A stretch of DNA of 64,000 nt, taken from the NCBI GenBank assembly GCA_017556795.1, contig JAFYLZ010000004.1, positions 292,036-356,035 of the forward strand, in the 5' to 3' direction. Origin of the DNA: Candidatus Saccharimonadota bacterium (lineage in GTDB: Bacteria; Patescibacteriota; Saccharimonadia; Saccharimonadales; Saccharimonadaceae). A program made the translations under genes and the position numbers. Positions 23,349 to 31,930 of this stretch are shown in pieces. The notes under the pieces are model-generated. The model was not told the DNA's origin. It did no database searches and was given only the letters and a program-made list of their open reading frames with translations. How positions within the stretch are numbered: position 1 is the stretch's first letter; each line of letters starts with the position of its first letter.

Positions 23349-24578
23349 TTAAAGCTCCTTTACTAATTTTTGGAAAATTTCACCACGTTCTTTGAAGTTC
23401 TTAAACATATCAAAGCTTGGCGCGCCAGGGCTAAGAATCACGATGCTGGCGCCCATCTCGCTGGCAATGCTGTTGGCCTTTTCTAGAGCCTCGTCCAGAG
23501 TTTCGGCAAACTCATAGCGTGATTCGTCGATTCCCTCGGCTAGAATGTGTTTGGTTTCGCCAATCAAGACGGTCTTGAGCAGATTTGGTGCATCGGCAAT
23601 CACTTTGCGCGCGCCAGAAAGATCGAGACCGCGGTCTTTACCACCGGCAATCAAGACGAGTTTGTCCTCTGGGAATGCTTTAACGGCGACCTCGAGTGCT
23701 GGGTAAGTTGCGGCAAAACTATCATCATAGTATTTAATGCCATTTAGTTCGCGCACAAATTCAATGTGGTGTGGCAGACCAAGGAAGGTTTCGATGCCTT
23801 CGGCAATTTTGTCGCCATATTTATCGATAAAATCATTAACATCCATATGGAAGTAGCAGGCCGAGACCAAGATGGCCGCTTCGGCATTCTCGCGGTTGTG
23901 CGCACCCGGAATCTGAATGTGGCTGAGAATTTCGTCGAGGCGCTCGGAGACTTCGTATGGATAGGAGAAGCGTTTGCCCTTTGATAGCTCGCTAACTTTC
24001 ACGGAAGTCTCGTTGTTTTTGTAATAAACACAGTAATCGTCGGCAGTTTGGTGGCGGACAATATTCGATTTGGCGCCGACATAATCGTCAAAACCGTCGT
24101 GCACATCCAAATGATCTGGCTCGATACGCAAAACCACGGCAATGTGTGGCGAACGTTCGCAGTCCCAAAGTTGGTAGCTGCTCATTTCGTAAACCACGAC
24201 ATCATCTGGTTTCACATCATCAAGCACATCGAGTGCCGGGACACCAACGTTGCCCACAAAATGGGTCTTTTTGCCAAGCGCGGTGAGGATGGCGGCTACA
24301 AACGAGCAGGTCGTGCCCTTGCCCTTAGTGCCAGTCACGCCAACGATTGGCGCTGGACAATGTTCAAGGAAATAGCGTGTAATGCTGGTCCAATTGTCCT
24401 TAAAAAGCGGGTGCAGGCTTGGGGTACGAAAAACCATGTCGAAACCGTCTAAATCGAGTTCTTTGACGCTGTCTTTGGTGATGTGGTCGAAGATTTCAAT
24501 CTCGGCGTCACCGTGTTTGGAGAAATAACGCTCGACGCTTTTGCCCTCTACGCCGTAGCCTAAAATTGCAATTTTCAT
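23349..24578 (-). CDS. murD2: MurD2-type UDP-MurNAc-L-alanine--L-glutamate ligase
   Basis: 409 residues, Mur ligase. The ATP-binding loop is GVTGTKGKGTTCSF; the Lys after TGT, in place of the Asn of ordinary MurD (TGTNGK), is as I recall it for MurD2 enzymes that add L-glutamate. Other motifs: the YEMSSYQLWD segment, RIEPDHLDVHDGF, GAHNRENAEAA, and the late YYDDSFAATYPA and AGGKDRGLDL. Coupled to murL with no spacer, so the product of this enzyme is handed to the epimerase. The start lies six bases after TGGTATAAT (leaderless). Confidence 0.85.
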   Translation of the reverse strand: MKIAILGYGVEGKSVERYFSKHGDAEIEIFDHITKDSVKELDLDGFDMVFRTPSLHPLFKDNWTSITRYFLEHCPAPIVGVTGTKGKGTTCSFVAAILTALGKKTHFVGNVGVPALDVLDDVKPDDVVVYEMSSYQLWDCERSPHIAVVLRIEPDHLDVHDGFDDYVGAKSNIVRHQTADDYCVYYKNNETSVKVSELSKGKRFSYPYEVSERLDEILSHIQIPGAHNRENAEAAILVSACYFHMDVNDFIDKYGDKIAEGIETFLGLPHHIEFVRELNGIKYYDDSFAATYPALEVAVKAFPEDKLVLIAGGKDRGLDLSGARKVIADAPNLLKTVLIGETKHILAEGIDESRYEFAETLDEALEKANSIASEMGASIVILSPGAPSFDMFKNFKERGEIFQKLVKEL

Positions 24579-24601
24579 GTTTTTATTATACCATATATCT
24601 C
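24579..24601. promoter_or_regulatory. Compact divergent promoter, murD2 and metal transporter
   Basis: Only 23 bases separate two divergent start codons. On minus, TGGTATAAT ends six bases before the murD2 ATG. On plus, TATACCATATATCT precedes the transporter ATG, so both mRNAs can only be leaderless or nearly so and the two -10 regions overlap. Confidence 0.65.
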
Positions 24602-25450
24602 ATGTTAGACTGCCTAATTGACGCTGGATTAGACACACTGAAAGTCCTGCCATACCTCTTGGTGGCTTTTTTGATTTTGGAGCTAATCGAGCATAAATTT
24701 GGGCCAAAAAATGCCCTAGTTAAGCATCGCCGACTCGGCCCAGTGTTCGGTGGCTTGCTTGGCGGTCTGCCGCAGTGCGGTTTTTCTGCCATGGTGGCCA
24801 ATCTTTTCGCTAGTCACCTCGTGACGATTGGTACGGTGGTCGCAGTTTTTCTCGCTACGAGCGACGAAATGCTGCCCATTATGCTCGGTGAAGGTGCCGA
24901 CATTTGGTTTGTGCTGCGCATTATTTTGTTTAAAGTTGCAGTTGGCATCACGATTGGTCTACTCGTCGACGTATTTTGGAAACGTTATAAAAATAAAAAA
25001 CAAACTGAGCCGATCAAATCGCAAATCAGTCATCTTTGCGAAAAAGAACACTGCCACTGCGAAAAACACGGTATTTTTGTCTCGAGCTTGGAGCACACTC
25101 TTAAAACCGGGCTTTTCCTGCTAGTCGCAAATATCATTATTGGGCTTTTGATTCTTTACGCCGGCGAAGAAAATATCGCTAATTTTACTCTTAGCAATCC
25201 AGTCGTACCATATCTGCTTACCGCGCTGGTCGGCTTGATTCCGAACTGCGCCGGCAGCGTCATTATTACCGAACTTTACCTCGGCGGATTAATCAGTCTT
25301 GGTAGCATGATGGCCGGTTTGCTCGCCGGTAGCGGCGTTGGTCTGCTTCTGCTATTCAAAAACAATAACAACTCGCGCGAAAATCGCCTGATCGTCGCGA
25401 TTCTTTATGTGACCGGCGTGATCGTCGGTGCTTTGATTGATCTATTTTAG
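24602..25450 (+). CDS. Putative manganese/heavy-metal exporter, ArsP_2-like membrane protein
   Basis: 282 residues with about eight to ten hydrophobic helices in two pseudo-symmetric halves, each carrying a P-(Q/N)-C-(G/A)-(F/G)-S motif: GGLPQCGFSAMVANLF and GLIPNCAGSVIITELY. A cytosolic loop between the halves is His/Cys-rich (HLCEKEHCHCEKHG), suitable for metal binding. This matches the putative 10-TM heavy-metal exporters (ArsP_2). The last codons overlap the convergent M16 gene by four bases. Confidence 0.78.
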   Translation: MLDCLIDAGLDTLKVLPYLLVAFLILELIEHKFGPKNALVKHRRLGPVFGGLLGGLPQCGFSAMVANLFASHLVTIGTVVAVFLATSDEMLPIMLGEGADIWFVLRIILFKVAVGITIGLLVDVFWKRYKNKKQTEPIKSQISHLCEKEHCHCEKHGIFVSSLEHTLKTGLFLLVANIIIGLLILYAGEENIANFTLSNPVVPYLLTALVGLIPNCAGSVIITELYLGGLISLGSMMAGLLAGSGVGLLLLFKNNNNSRENRLIVAILYVTGVIVGALIDLF

Positions 25451-26718
25451 AAATTAAGATAGGCTTCGAGGTCGGTAATGACGGCTTTTTCGACGCTCGA
25501 AACGGCAACCATCGCTTTGATGCCGGAGCCGGCAAACTCGCGAGCGAGTTCGATCATTTTGTCTTTGTCGATGGCAGAGATAAGATTTGGCATGTCATCA
25601 TATTTTTCGACGTCGCCATTTAGGAAGTAGTTTTCAGCATAATAATCGGCGATTTGACCAACGGTCTGAGCGCCCATTTGGAAGCGGCCCATCGCGTACG
25701 ACTTAGCGGCCTCGAAATCTTTGTCCGAAATGCCACCGTTCAAAGTTTTGACGAGTTCGGCTTGGATCAACTTGAATAATTCTTCGGCGTTTTCAACGTT
25801 CACTTCGCCGTCAAAATCCCAGTACGAATGATGCGCGTTGGACGACACGGACGAGCCCATACCATAAATCAAACCGCGTTTCCTGGCGGCGCCAAAAATC
25901 TTTGAATTGGTGGTGCCGTTCAAAATGTGATTGAGACAGTTCATAGCAAAAACTTCGTTTGGTTCCAAATGACGTGGGGTGATCAATGAAAAGCCAAAGG
26001 TAATGTTAGAGGCGTCTTTGCGGCGAATCGAAACCGCTTCGGCCGAATGGAGTTCATCCATCGGAATCGTAAATTGATAGCCTGGTTTTAAATTCCAATC
26101 TTCGAGCATTTTGACAATTTCGTGACGACGACCATGCACCTTGCCGGCGATAATAAAGGACATATTCTCGGCGGTATGAGTGCGGCGGTAATGCTCGCGG
26201 ATGTCTTTGAGTTCGATGTTTGAAATCGTCTTAATACGTTCTGGCAAATCCAAAATATCTTCGCCAACTTCGCGCTGCAAGCGTGGCCAAAGCAGGCGAT
26301 AGTAATTGTTCATGTAACCAGTAAGTTCGGAACGAACGTTGCCTTTTTCGGCGCGAAGCTCGTCTTCGTTGAAGCGCGGTTCACAAATCGAGAGGCGCTG
26401 GAGCTCCATGATGCGGTCCCATTCAAAATCAGCGCATTCTGTTTCGTAGCAGACCGAAATGTCCGAAGTCCAGGCGTTGTGATAAGCGCCGTTCTTGGTG
26501 AATTCGGCCTCAAAGGCTTGTTCGTCTTTGTACTTGGCGTTGGCGCCAAAGGCGAGATGCTCCACGATATGTGGAATTTCGTAGACTTCCGGATTTTTGG
26601 CGTAGCGCATGCCGGCGCGAAATTGAATACGCGTTGCCATTACGCTGGCGCCCGGGATATCAATCAAAAGTCCCTTCGCCCCGTTCTTCAGAGTAATTTC
26701 TTCAACAGAATGCTTCAT
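25447..26718 (-). CDS. M16 family zinc metallopeptidase
   Basis: 423 residues, pitrilysin/processing-peptidase family. The inverted zinc site is HIVEHLAFG (HxxEH) near residue 50, with the third ligand Glu about 75 residues on in LRAEKGNVRSEL. The second half has the usual RKRGLIYGMGSSVSS (R/Y substrate segment of the C-terminal M16 domain). It lacks a signal peptide. It starts six bases after secA's stop, so it is in the secA operon. The likely role is degradation of peptides or clipped leader sequences; this is inferred from family and context. Confidence 0.88.
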   Translation of the reverse strand: MKHSVEEITLKNGAKGLLIDIPGASVMATRIQFRAGMRYAKNPEVYEIPHIVEHLAFGANAKYKDEQAFEAEFTKNGAYHNAWTSDISVCYETECADFEWDRIMELQRLSICEPRFNEDELRAEKGNVRSELTGYMNNYYRLLWPRLQREVGEDILDLPERIKTISNIELKDIREHYRRTHTAENMSFIIAGKVHGRRHEIVKMLEDWNLKPGYQFTIPMDELHSAEAVSIRRKDASNITFGFSLITPRHLEPNEVFAMNCLNHILNGTTNSKIFGAARKRGLIYGMGSSVSSNAHHSYWDFDGEVNVENAEELFKLIQAELVKTLNGGISDKDFEAAKSYAMGRFQMGAQTVGQIADYYAENYFLNGDVEKYDDMPNLISAIDKDKMIELAREFAGSGIKAMVAVSSVEKAVITDLEAYLNF

Positions 26719-26724
26719 GTGAGC

Positions 26725-29508
26725 TTATTTGCGGCCTTTTTTCTTGTTCTGACGAGCCTGTTTCTTCTTCTTTTTAGCTTCGTTTTTGCGAGATTTCTTT
26801 GGTGCGTTGGCGACGGTTTTACCACCGGTAGATTTCTTGAATTCGGAATCGAGATTCTTGTCGCCCTTGCTGACTTCGTTCACGCCTTTTTCGGTGGCGG
26901 TTTCGGCCATCTTGGTGAGTTCGGTGTCGTATTCTTCGCCATCAATCACATCCGTAGCACGAGCTTCGGCTGGAGTAATGGTGAGGAGAATCTTAAGAAC
27001 TTCTTCGCGGAGGTTGCGTTGCAAACCGTCGAAGAGTTTTTGTGATTCGGAACGATATTCAACGAGTGGATCACGCTGACCAACAGAGCGCCAGTGAATG
27101 CCTTCGCGGAGGTGTTGCATGTTTTCGAGATGCTGCATCCACAAAGTATCAAGCACCTTGAGGTAGACTTCGCGCTCGACTTTGCGCATGATTTCTTCGC
27201 CAAATTCGATTTCTTTGTTGTGGTAAGCTTCTTCGATCGCAGCAAGTGCAAGCTTGGCGCGATCTTTTTCCTTGCGCATGAGGCCGATTTCGTGGACGAG
27301 GTCTTCGTCAAAGTCGAAGACGGCTCTAAATTCTTCGTCGAAATTCTTGTTAATGCGGGAAGAAACTTCGGTCAAAGTCTTGGCTTCTTCTTTCATCAAG
27401 CGTTTGATTTCGGAGAAGATGTCTTCGCCCTCGAGAATCTTGCGGCGAATCATATAGACGACGCGGCGGTGACGGTTAATCACGTTATCATATTGAACGA
27501 CATTCTTGCGGGAGTCGAAGTTGAAACCTTCGATGCGTTTTTGGGCGGCTTCGAGAGTCTTCGAAATCATACGGGTTTGGATTGGCGTATCTTCGTCGAC
27601 GCCGAGACGGGTCATCAACATCTTAATACGATCACCTTGGTAAATGCGCATCAAATCATCTTCACAAGAGACAAAGAACTGAGTGGTGCCCGGATCGCCT
27701 TGACGGCCACCACGACCACGGAGCTGGTTATCAACGCGGCGAGAATCGTGACGAGCAGAACCAATCACGACGAGACCGCCGAGCTCTTTGACGCCTTTGC
27801 CAAGTTTAATATCGGTACCACGACCAGCCATGTTGGTGGCAAGCGTGACGGCGCCTTTTTCGCCAGCTTTGGCGATGATGGCGGCTTCGCGTTCGTTGTT
27901 TTTAGCGTTCAAGATTTCGTATGGAATCTTTTGTTCATCAAGATAGCGAGCAATTTCCTCGTTGTTGGCGATGGAATCAGAGCCCACAAGCACTGGTTGA
28001 CCCTTGGCATGGTATTTCTTGATTTCTTCGGCGATAGCGCGAAGTTTGCCAGCCTTGGTCTTAAAGATCAGGTCGTCTTTATCGACACGGATGATTGGAC
28101 GGTTTGGTGGAATTTGAATTACATCAAGTGCGTAAATCTGCTGAAACTCTTCGGCTTCGGTGAAGGCAGTACCGGTCATACCGGAAAGCTTGCGATAAAG
28201 ACGGAAGAAGTTCTGGAACGAAATCGTGGCAAGAGTCATAGATTCTTGCTTAACAGCGACGCCTTCTTTGGCTTCGATAGCCTGGTGGAGACCTTCGTTG
28301 TAACGGCGACCCTGCATCAAACGGCCGGTGTGCTCATCAACGATAATAACTTCGCCGGAGTTCGTCACGACGTAATCTTTATCACGTTTAAAGACGACCT
28401 GAGCGCGCAGAGCCTGCTCCATGTGGTAGACGAGACGAGTATTCTTAGTAGAATAAAGGTTTTCGACACCAAGGATGTTCTGGACTTTTTCGATACCGGC
28501 GTCAGTCAAAGAGACGGAGCGGCGCTTTTCATCAAAGACGTAGTCGTCTTCGGTGAGACGGTCGGCAATTTTGGCAAACTGATAGTAAGAGTCTGGGTTG
28601 TCACCAGCTGGTGCGGAAATAATAAGTGGGGTACGAGCTTCATCAATCAAGATGGAGTCGACCTCATCGACGATGGCGAAGTTGAGTTCGCGCTGACGGA
28701 GATATTGAGTCTCGGAAGTCATGTTATCGCGGAGGTAATCGAAGCCGAATTCGTTGTTGGTGCCATAGGTGACATCGGCATTATAGGCTTCTTTACGAGT
28801 GGCTGGGCGGAGATGGCGGAAGCGCTCATCGTCGTGGTCAGCGTTTTCGTATTCACGATCGTAAACAAATGATGCGTTGTTAATAATTACACCAACAGAA
28901 ATACCGAGAAAGTCATAAACTGGACCGTTCCAACCAGCATCACGTTGAGCGAGGTAATCGTTCACAGTGACGACGTGAACACCACGGCCAGTAAGAGCGT
29001 TGAGATAGGCTGGGAGCAAAGCGACGAGAGTTTTACCTTCACCGGTTTTCATCTCGGCGACGTTGCCTTCGTGGAGGGCGATACCACCGATGAGCTGCAC
29101 ATCGTATGGACGCATGCCAAGTTTGCGTTTCGAGGCTTCACGCACGATAGCGAAAGCATCTGGCAAGATTGCATCGAGCGCTTTGGCGTCGTTGTCGACT
29201 TTTTTAGCGGCTTTTTTGGCTTTTTTCTTAGAAACTTTGGCTTTGGCAGACTCGGCGATAGATTTCTTTAGCATCTTGTCGAGCTTGTCTTTTAATACTG
29301 CGGTCTGGCCGGCAAGTTCTTTGTCGGACATTTTTTCGTATTTTTCTTCAAGACCATTGATTTCTTGGGCACGTTTCCACATGCGCTTCAAGATTTTTTT
29401 CTGAGCGTCACCGAAAATACCTTGCAAGAACTTGGTCATCGCAGTCTTGTCAGCAAGTTTATCAGTCGGCTTCTTCTCTTTTACAGGTTTCTTATTTTTT
29501 GCAGCCAT
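26725..29508 (-). CDS. secA: Preprotein translocase ATPase SecA
   Basis: 927 residues. The Sec motor: HEGNVAEMKTGEGKT (Walker A), VHVVTVNDYLAQRDA, FDYLRDNM, AIVDEVDSILIDEARTPL, ATNMAGRGTDIKLG, and QLRGRGGRQGDPG are all in place. It lacks the C-terminal zinc-binding CxCxnCHC and ends in a lysine-rich tail (KKKKKQARQNKKKGRK). A Lys/Ala-rich insertion near residues 65-85 (SKKKAKKAAKK) sits in the N-terminal helix-loop. ATG 29508 follows GGAGGT by 11 bases; TTG 29514 is the alternative. Confidence 0.97.
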   Translation of the reverse strand: MAAKNKKPVKEKKPTDKLADKTAMTKFLQGIFGDAQKKILKRMWKRAQEINGLEEKYEKMSDKELAGQTAVLKDKLDKMLKKSIAESAKAKVSKKKAKKAAKKVDNDAKALDAILPDAFAIVREASKRKLGMRPYDVQLIGGIALHEGNVAEMKTGEGKTLVALLPAYLNALTGRGVHVVTVNDYLAQRDAGWNGPVYDFLGISVGVIINNASFVYDREYENADHDDERFRHLRPATRKEAYNADVTYGTNNEFGFDYLRDNMTSETQYLRQRELNFAIVDEVDSILIDEARTPLIISAPAGDNPDSYYQFAKIADRLTEDDYVFDEKRRSVSLTDAGIEKVQNILGVENLYSTKNTRLVYHMEQALRAQVVFKRDKDYVVTNSGEVIIVDEHTGRLMQGRRYNEGLHQAIEAKEGVAVKQESMTLATISFQNFFRLYRKLSGMTGTAFTEAEEFQQIYALDVIQIPPNRPIIRVDKDDLIFKTKAGKLRAIAEEIKKYHAKGQPVLVGSDSIANNEEIARYLDEQKIPYEILNAKNNEREAAIIAKAGEKGAVTLATNMAGRGTDIKLGKGVKELGGLVVIGSARHDSRRVDNQLRGRGGRQGDPGTTQFFVSCEDDLMRIYQGDRIKMLMTRLGVDEDTPIQTRMISKTLEAAQKRIEGFNFDSRKNVVQYDNVINRHRRVVYMIRRKILEGEDIFSEIKRLMKEEAKTLTEVSSRINKNFDEEFRAVFDFDEDLVHEIGLMRKEKDRAKLALAAIEEAYHNKEIEFGEEIMRKVEREVYLKVLDTLWMQHLENMQHLREGIHWRSVGQRDPLVEYRSESQKLFDGLQRNLREEVLKILLTITPAEARATDVIDGEEYDTELTKMAETATEKGVNEVSKGDKNLDSEFKKSTGGKTVANAPKKSRKNEAKKKKKQARQNKKKGRK

Positions 29509-29559
29509 AGCCAAATTAGACCTCCAACGGAAAATTAGTATTGTATTTATTCTAGCACA

Positions 29560-29922
29560 TTAGCTTCTCTTAATAAAGAGATTTTTGAGGGACCTTTTCT
29601 TGAGATGTGGGGTCTGCTCAAGTTTGAAACGGCGAATCTGGCCGGTGAGTTTGGCTTCCACCAAATCGATACCGGCGAACACGTTCGTACAGTCGTCTTT
29701 TGCGGCAATCACCTTGCCACCAGGAATATCCATCGCCACGGAAATTTCGTATTTTTCACCGTGAGCGCGATCGATGCTCGAGACCATCACTTTTACCACA
29801 ACGTCTTTTTTGGAACCGCGTGGCAAATAACGATCGAGTTTGCCAATGCGTTTTAAGACGTATTTCTTGAAAGAATCTTCAACTTTGTAGCCGCTGCCAC
29901 TGACGTCGATTTTCTCTATCAT
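29560..29922 (-). CDS. hpf: Ribosome hibernation promoting factor (HPF/RaiA)
   Basis: 120 residues, the short HPF form that binds the decoding region of idle 30S subunits. It has KIDVSGSGYKVEDSFKKYVLKRIGKLDRYLPR, given here as SGSGYKVEDSFKKYVLKRI and KLDRYLPR, then AKDDCTNVFAGIDLVEAKL (the family form D-x-Y-A-A-I-D-x-x-x-x-K-L), and a basic C-terminus (HLKKRSLKNLFIKRS). Its ATG abuts the serS stop. Confidence 0.92.
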   Translation of the reverse strand: MIEKIDVSGSGYKVEDSFKKYVLKRIGKLDRYLPRGSKKDVVVKVMVSSIDRAHGEKYEISVAMDIPGGKVIAAKDDCTNVFAGIDLVEAKLTGQIRRFKLEQTPHLKKRSLKNLFIKRS

Positions 29923-31167
29923 TTAGAGTTCCTCCTTATTGTTTAGATATGGTCTCAAAACTTCTGGCACTTTGAGCTTGCCATCTTTGGTAGCGTAGTT
30001 CTCGAGGATAACCACGAGAGCGCGAGCCAAAGAGACTGCGGTGCCATTTAGGGTGTGAACATATTCAAGGCTGCCATCTTTGCGGCGGACGCGACAGTTG
30101 ACGGCGCGAGCTTGGAAATCGGTACAGTTAGAACAGCTGGTGATTTCCTGGTATTTTTGGTTAACTGGTGACCAGTATTCCATGTCGTATTTCTTGGCAG
30201 CTGGAGCACCGAGGTCGCCAGCAGCGATATTGATTACATGATACGGAACGCCAAGGCCCTGCCAAATCTCTTCTTCAATAGCGAGGATCTTTTCGTGAAG
30301 TTCCTTGGATTGTTCTGGCAAACAGAAAACATACATTTCAAGCTTGTTGAATTGGTGAACGCGGAAGAGGCCGCGGGTGTATTTGCCATAGGCACCGGCT
30401 TCTTTTCTAAAACAAGCCGAGTAGCCAGCGTAGAGAAGCGGCAATTTGTCTTCGTCGATGATTTCGTCCATGTGATAGCCAGTAAGTGGCATTTCGGCAG
30501 TGGCAATCATCGCGAGATCTTCGCCTTCGATATAATATTCATCAGATTGATCAGAGGTGCGTGGGTTAAAACCACAGCCTTCGAGCACGCGAGATGAGAC
30601 CATGTCTGGCACGGTCATAAAAGTAAAGCCGTGCTCCAAAACTTTGGATAGGCCGTACTGATAGAGCGCGTTTTCGAGCAAAGCTAGGCCATCTTTGAGA
30701 TAGTAGAATTTAGCCCCGGCAACTTTGGCGCCGCGCTCAAAATCTACCCAATCGCGCGAAGTAGCAAAATCGAGGTGGTCGATACCGTCGGTGCGGTGCT
30801 CACCCCAAGCCTTAACTTCGACGCTACATTCTTCGCCACCAAGTGGCACATCGTCGAAGATGATGTTTGGAATACGCTTGATAATATCGTTTAGTTTGGT
30901 TTCGGCGGCGCTAAGCTCAGCCTCGCCAGTGGCAAGCTCGGATTTGAGATTCTTGCCTTCTTCGATGAGTGCAGCATCCGGTTTGCCGCCCTTCATTTTG
31001 GCGGCGATTTCGTTGCGGCGTTGCCTTAAAGCTTCGACTTTCGCAAGAATTGATTTGCGTTCATCGTCAAGTTTGATGGCTTCATCGACATCGATTTTAT
31101 AACCTTTTTCTTTGGTCGACTTTTTGACTAAGTCGAGATTTTCCCTGATGAACTTTATGTCTAACAT
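29923..31167 (-). CDS. serS: Seryl-tRNA synthetase
   Basis: 414 residues, class II synthetase. An N-terminal coiled-coil arm (about 30-105) for the tRNA-Ser variable arm is followed by the catalytic core with motif 2 FRKEAGAYGKYTRGLFRVHQF and motif 3 LNGTAVSLARALVVILENY, the first given here in part: FRKEAGAYGKYTRG. EITSCSNCTDFQARA is the substrate loop. ATG 31167 lies six bases after TGGTATAAT, whose central TAA is also the rsmA stop codon. It heads the serS-hpf-secA-M16 group. Confidence 0.97.
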   Translation of the reverse strand: MLDIKFIRENLDLVKKSTKEKGYKIDVDEAIKLDDERKSILAKVEALRQRRNEIAAKMKGGKPDAALIEEGKNLKSELATGEAELSAAETKLNDIIKRIPNIIFDDVPLGGEECSVEVKAWGEHRTDGIDHLDFATSRDWVDFERGAKVAGAKFYYLKDGLALLENALYQYGLSKVLEHGFTFMTVPDMVSSRVLEGCGFNPRTSDQSDEYYIEGEDLAMIATAEMPLTGYHMDEIIDEDKLPLLYAGYSACFRKEAGAYGKYTRGLFRVHQFNKLEMYVFCLPEQSKELHEKILAIEEEIWQGLGVPYHVINIAAGDLGAPAAKKYDMEYWSPVNQKYQEITSCSNCTDFQARAVNCRVRRKDGSLEYVHTLNGTAVSLARALVVILENYATKDGKLKVPEVLRPYLNNKEEL

Positions 31168-31185
31168 ATATGCATTATACCATAA
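31166..31185 (-). promoter_or_regulatory. serS promoter embedded in the rsmA stop codon
   Basis: In minus sense the end of rsmA reads GAATTTATGGTATAATGC. The TAA stop is the third to fifth base of the TATAAT -10 box and the extended TGG lies in the last two codons. The serS ATG is six bases after the -10, so serS can be transcribed as a leaderless mRNA from within its neighbour. Confidence 0.7.
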
Positions 31186-31930
31186 ATTCGCTCAAGCGTT
31201 CCCAATCTTTTAGACCAAGATCAGCTGGGCGCACATCTTCACTGATGTTGATTTTTTGAAAGATGGTTTTGAGCTCCTCACGGGATTTTGTTCCGGCGAG
31301 ATTAGCGATCAATTTCTTGCGTGGCGAAGAAAAGCCGCGCTTAATCAAATTAAAGATTTCCTCTTTAATTTCTGGTTCTTTTGGCGTTAAGACGATGAAT
31401 TCGCTGTCGACTTTTGGTGGCGGAGTAAATTCATCTTTCTTAACAACATAACCTAGCTCAACATCGGCACGATTTTGCACAAATAGTGACAAGACTGATT
31501 GGCGGCCGTCCACAGCGGCGATGCGCTCGGCGACTTCTTTTTGAATAAGCAAAACAACCTTGGTCGGATGGTTGGTCGCGCGGAGAATTTTTTCGATAAT
31601 TGGACTGGTGATGTAGTAAGGAATGTTGCCAGCGATAGAATACGGCGCTGCGACCGTTTCGAGATCAAATTTAAGAAAGTCGGCGTTAATCACCTCGAGA
31701 TTCTTGCCCGGGAAGGATTTTGGGAGGTTTTTAGCGAGGTTTTCATCAAATTCAACTGCCGTAACCTTATCAAAACGACGGAGCAAAGAACTGGTTAAAG
31801 TGCCGAGGCCTGGGCCGATTTCGAGACAATGTGTTACATTTTCGGCAACCGCCGCGTCAGCGATGTCGTCCAAGATAAAGCGATTTTTGAGCCAGTGCTG
31901 ACCGAGTGATTTGTTGTTTTTAATTGCCAT
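31175..31930 (-). CDS. rsmA: 16S rRNA (adenine1518/1519-N6)-dimethyltransferase
   Basis: 251 residues (KsgA). It has KSLGQHWLKN, the SAM loop LEIGPGLGTLTSSLL, VTAVEFDENLA, motif IV AGNIPYYITSPII, and a C-terminal helical domain ending with LGLKDWERLSEFM. The ATG at 31930 gives the usual MAIKNNKSLGQH start and overlaps the end of the upstream G5/3D gene by 11 bases. Confidence 0.96.
   Translation of the reverse strand: MAIKNNKSLGQHWLKNRFILDDIADAAVAENVTHCLEIGPGLGTLTSSLLRRFDKVTAVEFDENLAKNLPKSFPGKNLEVINADFLKFDLETVAAPYSIAGNIPYYITSPIIEKILRATNHPTKVVLLIQKEVAERIAAVDGRQSVLSLFVQNRADVELGYVVKKDEFTPPPKVDSEFIVLTPKEPEIKEEIFNLIKRGFSSPRKKLIANLAGTKSREELKTIFQKINISEDVRPADLGLKDWERLSEFMV

Noticed and set aside
27094..28872. 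592-codon plus-strand frame
   Set aside because: Antisense to secA over its full length and with no Shine-Dalgarno or family features; secA motifs are all intact.
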